A stretch of 64,000 nucleotides of DNA from Polytrichum commune (lineage: Eukaryota > Streptophyta > Polytrichopsida > Polytrichales > Polytrichaceae). Shown in pieces: positions 43,077 through 54,539 of this stretch (position 1 is the stretch's first letter; the number at the start of each line of letters is the position of its first letter). The translations under genes were made by a program, and so were the position numbers. The notes under the pieces are model-generated. The model did not search any database. It saw only the letters and a list, made by a program, of their open reading frames with translations, and was not told where the DNA came from. The DNA is taken from NCBI GenBank assembly GCA_950295325.1, contig OX485806.1:47921169-47985168 (forward strand), given 5' to 3'.

Positions 43077-45427
43077 TGTGAGCCCAATCTAGGTGCCCAC
43101 ATGTGTTTTTAAGCTTTGCAACTGTCAAACCTTAGATTCAGAATTCTTATTAATTATTCAAAAGATAAAAAGAGTTGAAGGCCTTGTATTTGAGTTGGTT
43201 TGCGTTTAAGAGACCCAAGCAAGTATATCTTGAGTTGGGAATTAGAAGGACCAGGTTAAAGATTAATTCTTTGATTGGGTAAAGGCTTAGGGTGAGGATG
43301 TTAGGATTTGACGAGGCAAGGACCTCGGTTACAACTAGGGTGCATTAATTGTTTGTTTTAAGCAATAGCATGATCGGAAGTAGTAGAGGGCCAGGTTGCT
43401 AAAGGGAGGGCCGCTCCTCCTCTGAGGAGATGACGACCGGGATTTCCGAATCGACCAGGGAGGACCAAAGGAGAGGGAGAGCTCCCTCTCGGCGCTCTCT
43501 CTGTTCGGAAGGGGGCTAACATGCATTGCCGCGTAGCCACAGGGGGCAGATTCGAAGGATTGGCCGAAAACAAAATCAGATTGCTGGCTCTTGAGGGGGT
43601 GGTGGGCACCCAGACATTGCACCGAGGTGCTTGGGCCATGTGTGGCCAATTGAAGGTGGGAATTTGTGAATGCCATCCTCCCAGGGTAAAGGAATGCATT
43701 CCATCATTGCAGAGTGGCGGAGGGGGGAGAATGTGGTTGCACAGCGGTATTTGTTGATCCAGGTGAAATTCAAGCGGGTGAGAGGTGTAGGATCCTGTGG
43801 GATGCGGTGCGCAGCTAAAGGATTGTAAAATAAGCGAGAATTGGGTACTTCGATGTCGCGCACCTCTCCATGAGGAATGCCCGAAACACCATGGGCACAA
43901 AGGGGACCCCGGAGTGACACTCGGGACTTGTGGCGCCGTTGGTGAGAGGGCCCAAGTGATCCTAGTGTGGGTGAGGGCCCCGGGCGTTGGGAACACCTCC
44001 AACCCACGAAGATTAGGAGGCACAAGGGTAAGGCCATCAGCTATGCGTAGCTCATGGTGTGGTGATTCTAGAATGCTCAAGAACACCCCAATCGGAGGTG
44101 TGAGCTAGGAGTTATGGCCATTTGGGTGGGACGCTGTCCCGGGACAGCGCCCTGGTACAGCAGTGCCTGGGAGTGATTCCCGGGACTGCCAAGGTTCAAA
44201 CAGGCATAACTTCCTCAATACTTGCCCGAATGGGGCAAGTGAGGAGTCCATCGGCATCTACGTGTTAGTATCAAACATCAGACAAGGAAGTTATGATGGT
44301 CTGAAGTTGTTGCGGGCTTCGAGGCCCAGCGGCTAAAGGAAAATGTCTACTTGGCCCCAACTCTTGGTAGAAGGACAAGAGGTCTCGTGACGGTGGGTAG
44401 GGGTCCCGCGTAGAGTCCTAGAGGCTTATATGGGTGAGGTGGTGTGGCCTCACCCACCTGAGGCCGAACGGCAAGGCCTCCATGGGCTTTGGCCCATTGT
44501 GAGGCCACAGTTGCCTAGTACGCTTCGGGTTGTTGTAGTGTTGCTCCGGCAACGCGATGATCAACATAGGATTGGACTTCCATGGATGAAAGTCCACATT
44601 GGGGAAATGGGTTACCGATTAAGGGGTGAGTCCCGAAAGCAAAGTAGGAGGGTTGGTTTCCTCCTAAGAACTACAGGTCCGGGGTAGGAGGAGCTAACCA
44701 TTAGCATGGCGGAATGCGAAGGGTTAGCACTCGTAACCTTTGCTAGAAATGGAAATTGGCAAGATTTTCAAGGGGACTAGCAAGGGTTGCGACATTCAAG
44801 CACCAGGGAACACAATGGGGCTGGAGCATTCAAAGTGCGGTCCACACTGCCAACACTGTTTGGTAGAATTCAGTCGGACCTGGTCCAAGAACTCATTCTA
44901 GGGAGGAAGGGTTTAAGAATAGGAGAAGGGAACTGCGACCAAGGGCTGAAAATAACCAGGGGTTTCCACGTGGGTGGGCCAGCAAGGGGATTCCAGGGGC
45001 TATCATGGCTTCAAAGAGAGTGATTGTAAGAGAGGCCAGCGCGAAGGTGCTGACCGATGAATAGAACCGGGAGGAGCTGACGGGTTCCTGGATGGACAGG
45101 TGGTTTGGGCCGAGAGGCACTGGAACGAGCGGTTTCCGTTGGGGACCATGGGGTTGGTTAAGCCTAACATAAAATCAATTCTTCTAAGTAGGTTGATTAG
45201 GGGTGATTTAGGTGGGTAGGCTTTGAGTGTGATGTGTATGAATTAAGGGATGTTTGTGTTCCTAAACACTGGCTACCAACATTTTAATAAAGTGACCCAT
45301 GAAATGTTCATCTTAGTGTAAGGATGGGATGTGAGCCTAAGGGTTAAGAGAAATCGAGTAATCACATGTGAGCACGGAGCTTCCCCCTGGACTAGGACGC
45401 TTAAGGGGTGGGAGTTTAGGCCTCACA
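43077..45427 (+). mobile_element. family A LTR (3' LTR of the integrase fragment), carrying a nested B LTR
   Basis: TGTGAGCCCAATCTAGGTGCC to GAGTTTAGGCCTCACA. Without the B LTR and one TSD copy it is about 1,405 bp, nearly the length of 7408-8815. Has the 'agataaaaagagttg' block at about 43151 and AATAAAGTG at about 45287. Because integrase precedes it in sense, it is a 3' LTR of a plus-strand A element whose 5' part is lost. Confidence 0.85.
43854..44794 (+). mobile_element. solo family B LTR, TSD TTCGA/TTCAA
   Basis: 941 bp from TGTCGCGCACCTCTCCATGA to AAGGGTTGCGACA, flanked by TTCGA (43849-43853) and TTCAA (44795-44799). The CCCGGG palindrome region is kept (about 44132-44155, with one changed base at its edge). 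It lacks a short segment after 'catctacgtg' (about 44263) relative to other copies. Confidence 0.9.
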
Positions 45428-46450
45428 TCATGTCGAGGCCATGCCATAGTATGCGCATGGATATCATCACATGTTTGCAAGAGTCACAAGGATATGATGC
45501 CATCTTGGTGATTGTAGATTGGTTTGCCAAGTTGGCACATATGGTGCCAATTGTAAGAACCGCAACCACATTAGAAACCGCATAGCCCTTTCTCAAAGGA
45601 TGATGCACGCATCACATGTTGCCGAGAGTGATTGTATCAGATCGAGATCCAAAGTTCACAAGTGCATTTTGGAGGTACTTCTCTAGGAAGGTCAGAATGA
45701 AACTAAGGTTTAGCACGGCCTTCCATTCCAGAAGAATTAAGAAACGAAACGTGTGAATGGAGTCAAGAACCAATACTTGAGGAAGTTGGTGGGTGCAAAC
45801 CAACGAGATTGCGAGGACTATGTTGATCGAGCGATAGTTGCAATAAAGCCACCCACATGGCGACCAAGTGGTCATCTTTCGTGGTGGCTTATGGAGTGGA
45901 TGCATTCCAGCCTACTAACCTAGCTATCGAGGGGGCACATTCAACACAAGAGCTCAACCAAGATGATGAGGATTTGGCCAAAAATCGTGAACAAGTCTTA
46001 AAGATGACCAAGTTGTAGGTGGAAAAAACTCAAAAATGTTACAAAAACCAAGTCCATTCCGGAAGACATGAAGTGAAGTATGAGGTGGGTCAAAAGGTGT
46101 TGTTGAATGTGAACAATTTCACGTTGCCCGAAAGCCTAATTCCAAAGTTCATGTCCAAAAATTGGAACTCCACTTTGCATTGTAGAACAAATGTTCAACA
46201 AGATGTATAAGTCGGAGTTAGCACCCGAGATGAAAATGCATCCGACATTCCATGTCTCATTACTAAAGCCATTACAAACACCTTGTGGCTCAATCGCCAG
46301 CAAGTGATTAAGCCACCTCTTGACCTTGTAGGAGGTCACTTAAAACATGAGGTAAGAGGGCATGCTCAAGTGTAGGAACCACAAATGGAATAAATAATTA
46401 AAATACAATAGAATATTTGGTGAGATGGTGAGGATACCATGAGAAAGAAA
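45428..46450 (+). pseudogene. family B integrase, plus strand
   Basis: Reads MDIITCLQESQGYDAILVIV then DWFAKLAHMVP (first Asp), MLPRVIVSDRDPKFTSAF (second Asp), a degraded Glu region, then the tail KFMSKNWNS and HPTFHVSLLKPL. Stops, for example TAG in place of the third residue before PFLKG, break it. The chromodomain is interrupted at 46451 by a TIR transposon. The 5' part is missing; it abuts the A LTR at 45427. Confidence 0.85.
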
Positions 46451-46948
46451 CACGGGTAGATCACTTAGTGCATTTTAAAAACGACGTGCGGCATAATATA
46501 GAGAGGATTAAAATCATTTGAAATAAAAATTATAAAGGAATTCCAAATAATGAAGGGGCCATTAAATGTAGACAATCCCATTATAAGTAAGTTAGATGGA
46601 CATAAAACGTGGGCCATTTTTTTTTTGTAAAATTAATATAGGGGCTGAAGATAAGGATCCTAGAAGGTATGTTTAGTATGGTATGTAATTGGGTTTAGGA
46701 CTCACGGGGATGGATGATAATTGGGATTTCTGTCTGTCCAAAATTACTTTAAAAGAATATAGAGTACAAAAAATTGCAGTGACTTGGACAATATAAGTAA
46801 TGGAAGGGTGCAAACAAATGGGCCATCTTTAAAATTTGAGTAATTATAGGGAGGTTTTAATTCAACCCTTGAAGGTAAATAGTCCCAAAATTAAAAAACC
46901 CCCAGCCACACGTGGTGCACAAAAATGCCTTAGAGTGATCTACCCGTG
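46451..46948. mobile_element. 498-bp non-autonomous TIR transposon, 8-bp TSD GAAAGAAA
   Basis: Left end CACGGGTAGATCACT, right end the complement AGTGATCTACCCGTG; the inverted similarity extends with small gaps to about 40 bp (GCATTTT...CACGTG.GGC). It is flanked by GAAAGAAA at 46443-46450 and 46949-46956. The interior is AT-rich with no coding capacity. Removing it rejoins the chromodomain frame (YHEKET...VAAIDMVN). An 8-bp TSD is typical of hAT-like elements, but the CACGGG terminus is not the usual CAGGG, so the superfamily is open. Confidence 0.9.
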
Positions 46949-47184
46949 GAAAGAAACCACTTGTGTAGCGGCAATAGACATGGTGAACATCAAGGAATGG
47001 GTGGAACACTTTGAAGAAACTAGGGCTAGAGGTTCCGATAAAAAAAACCGTAGGCATTGATGAAGACATCAATCTCCTTTAGTGGGAGAGAGATGTTAGT
47101 AGCACATTTAGCTTGGAGGTAATGCCCTCCATAACATGTGCTTGTTTTTTTTGGCTTAAGGCAATAAAATTCAGCTTTAGTGGT
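46949..47184 (+). pseudogene. family B chromodomain end and start of 3' UTR
   Basis: TTCVAAIDMVNIKEWVEHFE then ETRARGSD completes the chromodomain; the stop TAG and purine-rich TGGGAGAGAGATG lie at about 47079-47093. The 3' UTR begins and is interrupted at 47185. Confidence 0.85.
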
Positions 47185-48932
47185 TGTCAGCCACAAACTC
47201 CCACCCTTATGCGTCGTAATCCGGGTAAGAGCCCATGGCTCACATGAACTCTACTAGCCTTAATGATGAATGGGATCTGTGTCCAGTTCAACAGATGAAT
47301 TGACGCACATGGCACTTTTTCTTTATTATTTTCCTTGACCACCAGTGTTCATAAACACTTGGGTCAAACACCACACAACAATCACTTCCCCTCTCCTCTT
47401 AACCTCTGAGAACCTAACCTAACCCTCCCTACTAACACCACTTTTAATTTTAATCCACAATGTAATCCATCACAAGTAATCAAGCTCAACAACTACCTAC
47501 ATCACAGCTAATCAATCACTAATCTACCCTATCCGATCTACAAGAGCCTTCATGGGTTACCCACCCTCACAGTGCCAAGAAGCACTTCCTTTGGATGGAT
47601 GCCTAACCCAATACTGATTTCCTAAGTTCAACCACCAGAGCCTGCCGAGGTCTTCTCCCAATCTCCACCCTCAATTACTAGCCAATCGGCAGTTCCAGCC
47701 CACCGAGGTTCAGCTGCCAAGCCCCAATGCCTCCTTCTCTTCCACTTCCCCCTCCTCTGCATTTTGAATACAGAGCCCATTCAGAGAGCAGCCAGGCTCT
47801 CAAAGCCTGAGGATGAACCAATAGATTGCACCCAGCAGTGTGTCCTCCAAATTCCCAGCCTCCGTTCACCTGCCGTCACATATCCTTGTTCGATCCTCTC
47901 ACTGCACTCCTTAGCTGGAATCCCTCCCAGCATACTAGACTCTCTCGTGGATCCTCACTGCATAGCTCAAGGGATTGAATCTCCACCTCCTCTTCTGCAT
48001 TTATGCTTCCTCCTCCTCCTCACAGCACCCAATTCCACAGTCCCGGCCACACTTCAGCAACAACCCTTCGAAATCCCAGTTCCCTTCCTTCCTCTCCGAG
48101 CGGTACATGTGTTGCTGCTGCACCTCCTCAACATTACCCCATCCCACACTTTCCAATCACCGCAATCAATTTCAGCATTTTAGCTCACCTACCTGTATAA
48201 CAGAGTTTTTCCTTCGGTGCAATTCCTCTTCCGCTACAAATTCACTTCGTGGCATTGTTTCTTCCCTCCACCGCATACACTTCAATCAACCCATTCTTCA
48301 CCCATCTCCCTGAAGGCGAGAGACTCCGACCTCCAGATGGACAAGATTCCAATGCGCTCTGTGAAGGTATGGTTTTTTAGTCTCTGCCTCCTTCCTCAAA
48401 GTCACTTCGCCCTCATTCGCAGCCTGTGGCCCAGCTCTAGCAGCCTCGGCTGCATAGCCTCACCTCTGTGCCATGCCAGTGATCCCTATCGTACGGTCTG
48501 CTCTCCTTTCCGAGAGCTGGAGCCACATCGCCGCAGCCGTAGAAGCTCTCCCCCCCCCCCTGTGTTTTGGTTCGAGAGCAAGCGAGCTTCCTCCCTGGAG
48601 CCACCTCAACCGCTTCCGTCCAGGGATCTGGATTTTCCTAGGGCACGCCCTGGCCAACCCTAAACGAACACCAACGAGTTCTAATGCACTCAAAAGGTCT
48701 TGGCCTTCACGATACCTTCCCCTCACGGCCCTACTAACTTAAACTAACCCAAATCCCCCTTTCTATTTAATCACGCTCCACACCACATCCTTGCTCTAGA
48801 TATAATTCAAATAATAACTAAAGAGCACAACATTTGTTTTTATGTTTTTTAACATTCGTTGTCATGGCTGCATTAATTTTTGGTGGTTCTTTTAAGATTA
48901 GGAACACATGTGGGCACGATTTTGGGCTCACA
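47185..48932 (-). mobile_element. solo family A LTR (GC-rich core type), perfect TSD GTGGT
   Basis: 1,748 bp: left edge TGTCAGCCACAAACTCCCACCC, right edge GATTTTGGGCTCACA, flanked by GTGGT at 47180-47184 and 48933-48937. It is inserted in the 3' UTR of the plus-strand B copy, which resumes at 48938. The core is CT-rich and GC-rich; open frames there (for example 47764-48183) show no domain. Confidence 0.93.
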
Positions 48933-48937
48933 GTGGT

Positions 48938-49604
48938 CCAAAGAGAATTTCTTTTAAAAAAGAGGTCATAATTTTGTACTTGTGCATGGTTAATAGAAAA
49001 GGGGGAATAAACATACCAAACTAGGTTGAATATGCCAAATAATTGTGGGCCATGGTTTGGAGGGGCATTGGATGAAACCAAAAAACCTCTTAGCCATGGG
49101 TTTGTCCGGGCGAAGGCAAGGTGATGGCACATGCTCATAAAAGTGCTACCCGCAAACTAACGAGACTTGGCACATAGGAATCATGAACCCATGTCTCAAA
49201 ACAACAAATTAGGAACCGAGTTGGGTGGGACTTGGCATCACCCCTTGCAATTGGACATGGCTTAACAATGAAAAGCCATCTCGGAGTTGCAACCGAGACA
49301 ACTTAGTGGAAGTGTTGAGGTCCGGCCTAAGTGTGTCAAGTTAGGGGAGGCCCCAAAAGATGGTCACCTTAGGTGGTCACATTTAGGTAGTCTACTTAGG
49401 TGGCTAGTAGACCACCTAAGTAGACTACCTAAGATGGTCACACTTAGGTGGCTAGTAAACCACCTAGGAACGACACCTTTGGGACTATGCCAAATTTGAA
49501 GATGCATTGTGGGGGTCGCGTCCTAAGGTAAACATAATGCCGCACCATAGAGGATGGCAACTTGAGAATTGACAATGCCTTAGTACAGCAATGGCTTGGA
49601 AGTG
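48938..49604 (+). other. family B 3' UTR with a 3' LTR scrap
   Basis: Matches the complement of 13560-14290. Contains a perfect 21-bp inverted repeat (49383-49403 and 49412-49432, 8-base loop). The last 25 bases (tagtacagcaatggcttgg) resemble the middle of a sense B LTR (ggtacagcagtgcctgggag), so a deletion removed the 3' LTR start. Confidence 0.75.
49383..49432. repeat. perfect 21-bp inverted repeat (hairpin)
   Basis: Arm TTAGGTAGTCTACTTAGGTG plus G at 49383-49403, loop CTAGTAGA, and the exact complement at 49412-49432. Flanking copies of 'aggtggctagtaRaccacct' show local duplication. Confidence 0.9.
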
Positions 49605-50528
49605 TGTCGTAACCCTTACTAACATTTTTCACAATCTTGACTATTTTCATTTCTAGGAAGAGTCAGGAGCGTTAACCCTTCGCATTCTGCCATGCTAATG
49701 GTTAGCTTCCCATACCGCGGACCTTATGGTTCATAAGATCATAATCAACCTTCCTATTTTGTTTTCAGGACTCACCCTTCAATCAACAACAAATTTTGAG
49801 ATGTGGACTTCCATGCATGGAAGACCAATCTTATGTTGATCATCACGTTGCCGGAGCAACACTATAACAACCCGAACCATACTAAGCACTATGCCCTCAC
49901 ATTAGGCCAATGCCCATGGAAGCCGTGTTGTTCGGCCTCAAGTGGGTTTAGCCACACCACCTCACCCATATAAGCGTCTAAGACTCTAAGCATGGCCCCT
50001 ACTCCATTGTCAAGTAAACATTTTTTTTAGCCGTTGGAAATAAAAACCTCTAGCAACTTCAGACCACCATAACTTCTTTCCATGATCTTTGATGTCATGA
50101 AACAACCCATTTATCAACATCCTCTCTTGGCGTAGATCTAAATGAACCTCTCACTTGCCCCATTCAAGCAAGTATTGCGGAAGTTATGGCTATTCAATCT
50201 ATGCAATCCCGGGTGCCACTCCTAGGTCACTTTTGTACAAGGGCGTTGTCTTGGGACATCGCCCCACTCAAATTACCATTTCTCCTAGCTCACACCTCAA
50301 ATTGAGGTGTCCTTGAGCATTGTAGAATTTTCACATTATAAGTTTCTCAACTTATGGTTTTACCCTCATGACTCCTAGTCTCTGTGGATGGAAGCGTTCC
50401 CAAGGCCCTCACCTACATTAGGATCACTTGGGTTCTTTCACCAACGGCGCAACAAGTCCCGGGTGTTTCTCCGGTGTGCCCCCTCTGCCCATGATGTTTC
50501 GGACACTCCTCATGGAGAGGTGCGCGAC
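49605..50528 (-). mobile_element. diverged family B LTR
   Basis: TGTCGTAACCCTTACTAAC to GGTGCGCGAC (terminal A lost). Minus sense, about 80% like other B LTRs by eye. The flanks AAGTG and CTGCA do not match. The right neighbour is B integrase coding sequence. Confidence 0.8.
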
Positions 50529-50762
50529 CTGCACATCAACGACCTTGAAATACAAAGGTTTCTAGGTGAGCTTTACAAAGGAAAGGTGTTCAAAAAGGTC
50601 AATTTAGTTGACAAATTGCTCAAGTATAAGCAAAATCGGGTGTATGTGCCACAAGGCAAGTTGAGGCTATTGGTTTAAAAGAAAAATACGAGAGTCCCAT
50701 TGCGGGCCATAGAAAAGAAAGATCCATCATACAATGGTGTCAAGGAAGTACCATTGGTCGTG
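50529..50762 (+). pseudogene. family B integrase N-terminal fragment
   Basis: Reads INDLEIQRFLGELYKGKVFK then VNLVDKLLKYKQNRVYVPQG and KLRLLV, equivalent to the N-terminal lead into the integrase zinc finger of element B (LVDGLFKCKQSWVYVPQGKL). The frame breaks at 50680, and homology stops at about 50762 in 'ggtcgtgcatgtagg'. Confidence 0.8.
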
Positions 50763-53700
50763 CATGTAGGAGGAAATACCTTTGTGTAATTTCCAAGTCC
50801 AATTCATTTTAGGATTCTAGTATAAGAATTTGTGGCCTTTCATGGAATTTCCAACATTATAGGAGCAATTGATGGATTTGGCATTAAACATTTTGCACTT
50901 ATAATTGTAGAAAATTAGTAATGTAGACAGTCATTTCATTCAATTTTGGTACAAAGTATAGTTGATACAAAATGCATATTTAGGGATTATAGATTTCAAT
51001 GGACAAAAATTATGTACGATTCAACATTGTTCCAACTAACAAAAATTAGAAGAAATTAGATAATTTTTTACCTTTTAGGTTGATGGAAGATTGTGCATAT
51101 CCAGTACAACCATGGATTTATAAATTTATTAAAGGGTTATACAAAAATGAATTAAAATTATATAGAGAGTTTTACTGGCATTATTATGAGAGTCCTGAAT
51201 GGTTGGAAAAGAAATTCCATGGCAAGAAAGAAATGCCAAGGCCTTTAAAAATGGCCAATTGGTCAAATCTAAATTTATTTATTTTCATTTTCTATCATGC
51301 AATCAATTTTTTTCAATCAAAATCAATGATTCAAATAAACTATTTAATACATTTTCTTGATAGTTTTGCAAAATCTTCCTCTATGACATCAAAAATGGCT
51401 ATGAGGGTTTCAATCTCATTATCATACCATTTTAAATGAGCCTCTTCTTTGCTTTCTAAATATCCCAATTTTATTTCATTGATTTTTTCTTTCTTCTTCG
51501 GTGTTTTTTTTCTATTTTGAAAATTTTGCCCTACCTTTCTTATCAAATACCTTTTGCTCTCTTCTCATGCTCATATTTCTACTACCTTTCAAATTTGCAG
51601 CATTTGTGATCCAATCATTTTTACATTTTTATCATTAAACAATTGAAATTCCTAATTCTTAATGAAGGTCCATGCAACCCGAATTGTGATTGAGTCCATG
51701 ACATCTCATGAGAAATTGGCTCCATTGTTGGGTTTCAAAACCATTTCCATCTTGCAAGAAACGTTCCATTAATAGAAAAATTTATAAAAAACATTTGAAT
51801 AAATGAAAGTCCACTACAATCATACATACAATAAGTTTCAAACACTTCGATTTGTAGAGAATAGGAAGACAGGATCCTCTACCTACTTTAAACTGTATAT
51901 AATAAAGAAATTATAGTTGGAAAATTATTAAAATATATTTGACACCCATTGACAGTTGTTTTATTGCCATGGTTTGTTCGAATTTGCATCAAGCTTATTT
52001 TTTGGAGGTTGGCTTGATGCAAATTCTAGCCAACTATGCACCCCAACTTGCCATGTAGGGTTTCATGTAGAATTTTCATTCACAAACATTTATTTAGGCC
52101 TTTAGACCTTCACCTCCTAGTGTGGAGTGAATTTGGAAGGTCGCCACCTTTTCAACCAATGAGAGTTTTTGCTTTGCAAGGTCATGGATTTTAAGACTTG
52201 TGTGTGAAATAACCCTAAGAAGATATTGGTTGTGACTATCCTACAACTTGACAAGTTAGATATGTGTATACCATGCATGGTTAATGCTAACAATATGCAA
52301 AAATAATGTAATGCAACCATTTGTACGTCTAGTTTTGTACTTGTGTCGGTATTTGGAATGGGGGTAGTTGTCAACTAAATAATCCGTTTTGTGTATTTTA
52401 GGCCAATAGAGCTTTGGTTGCACTACTAAGCTGTAGAATGAAGGACAAACAAGAAAATATATGTTTAATAAAAAATGAATTGATGTAACTATAGAACAAT
52501 AGAGTTATAATAAATCATGAATTATCCACACGTTTATTGTACCTTCCAAACAATTAAAAACTAGAAAATGAGTATGTAAGTGTTATGTATGCATTTGAGT
52601 TTGGTGTTGAACCTAAGTTAAGATTTAAAAGTAGATTTTATTATTAAAACTAGGTTTAGGGCTTCTAATTAGTTTTTAAGATTAATTATTAGATTTATGA
52701 GTAATAATTAAATTTAAAGTTAATATCTAGGCTTAGATAAGATATTTGATTAAGATTTTATCCAATTATAGATGATCATTAAAGTTGTAGATTTCCATTC
52801 CAACGATTCTACATCCAATTTGTAATCATGCATTCTTGTAAGATAAAGATAAGAATACAACCAATGCAAATGATGGACAAACTTTAAAAAACAAGGAATA
52901 TGCATAGAATGAACAAGAAACTTAGAATTTTGATAACCATAAACAAAACAAATATCACAATGACAACTAAACTTGACTGCAAAATTTTGATGAATTTTTA
53001 AATGATAATATACACCCACATAAATTTTTCACAAAATTGCTAGAAATTCAAGAAATATAGGTCAAAGAAACCCGTTTTTTAAAATTCTAAGGCAATGGAT
53101 AACTCTTCATTCTAACATCTATAGCATCTACATACAAAAACCATTGAATATTTAAGTTGCATATATCTCAACATGTTTTCATGTTAGTTTTTTATTATCA
53201 TATAAATGAATAAATAAGTAAACGAGTAAGTAATGAATGAATGAAGATTTAGGCAAAAGAAGGCCTATTACCAATCAGCTACCCATGCACTAAGTTGTTC
53301 TCATAAGTAAACCAATGATCGATATTTAAGGGGTGTATGGTCTCTCCATACATCCAATTAAAAAAATATTTATTCATTCAAGGTTGAAAATAACAAGTAT
53401 GTGTCGTGGGTGGCCAAAAATTAAAGTGATGGTCGACGCTCATGACTTGGAATAAAGGTTCCATACCAATTATCGCCAAGCCAAGATGAAAGTCAACCGG
53501 TAAATTACTTAATTCTACATTTTTTCATTTAGAACTGGAGGGAGCACGATAAAGATAAATCCTCATCCAACTCAACTATTTATGTAAGGCTAGTGGATTA
53601 GCACCCATCTTACCGCCGAGGGGGGATTCCAACTTCCATGTGTGTGGAGCCTCTTGGTTAAATGTTGTGATAATAATAAGTTTTTTTATTTTTTATTTTT

Positions 53701-54539
53701 TTTACCGTTCAAAGCTCAATCGTGTGTAGTGAGGTCGGGTTGATCTCCACCATGACCACTCCTCGTGTTGTAGGTGGTAAGGTGGGAGTAATGATCCACA
53801 AAACCACCATCATGTTGTTGGCCCCGAAGGTTGGAGGTGATGGCCCCAACCCTAGAAGATTGTACAATAGGTTGAACACACATGTTGCCTAATTTCCCAG
53901 TCCCATTAAGTGAAATTTCAAGGTCAAACTGTGTTAAACTAATTACCAACCAACAACATTCGTATCACCCTATGGGCAAAAAACCAACCAAGTACTTAAT
54001 TTGAAAGATTGACGCTACCCATTCTGGCACCAAAGATCAGAGAGTGTCCGTGTTAATCAGCCTTCAAGAGACCCGCACAGGGCCTTGAAAGATTTGGCTT
54101 AGGGTGTGTACCAAACATGTAGGTGGTGATGTAATAATTTATAAACTTAGTCATATAGGTTCTATTCAATTAACCATAAACTTAGAAGGAAGGTTGAGAA
54201 GATGGGTCTTAATTACAGTCCCCCCATTTAAAAAAATGAATTCATAAGAGGTAAGGAATTAGATGTGGCCCAATTGATTAAGCAAGTCCATTTGTTATTC
54301 CATCAATTTGAGCAAATAATAATTAAAAACCACACACAAAATATGTAAACTAGGTTATTTCATTCATTAGGTTTAGGATGCCTTGATCCTAAGGCTAGTG
54401 CGTCTGCGCATAGACTAGGATAGATTAGGCATTAGATTAGGAAAATTGACGTAGCTTGGATAATCACATGAGGTGCTTAAGATCTAAGTACAATTTACAA
54501 AAAGATACGACGCAATTACCAATTCCCTCCACAAAGAAA
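50763..54539. other. AT-rich DNA, no gene recognised
   Basis: About 3.8 kb without TE protein or LTR ends that I can place. The ORF at 51080-51439 (LMEDCAYPVQPWIYKFIKGL region) resembles the catalytic end of a PIF/Harbinger-type DDE nuclease ('D.AYP...W...') only faintly. A 15-bp inverted repeat is at 51980-52026. Confidence 0.45.
51980..52026. repeat. perfect 15-bp inverted repeat
   Basis: GAATTTGCATCAAGC at 51980-51994 and its complement GCTTGATGCAAATTC at 52012-52026, with a 17-base spacer. Could be a hairpin or the remnant of a foldback element. Confidence 0.8.

Noticed and set aside
46451-46948. CACTA (En/Spm) transposon
   Set aside because: The terminus is CACGG rather than CACTA/CACTG and the TSD is 8 bp, not 3 bp.
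47764-48742. Cluster of open frames of 65-148 codons
   Set aside because: They sit in the GC-rich and CT-rich core of a solo A LTR (47185-48932), overlap in different frames and show no domain.
51080-51439. Harbinger-type nuclease
   Set aside because: Only a few residues (AYP...W) fit; the rest is Phe/Lys/Asn-rich AT-driven sequence.
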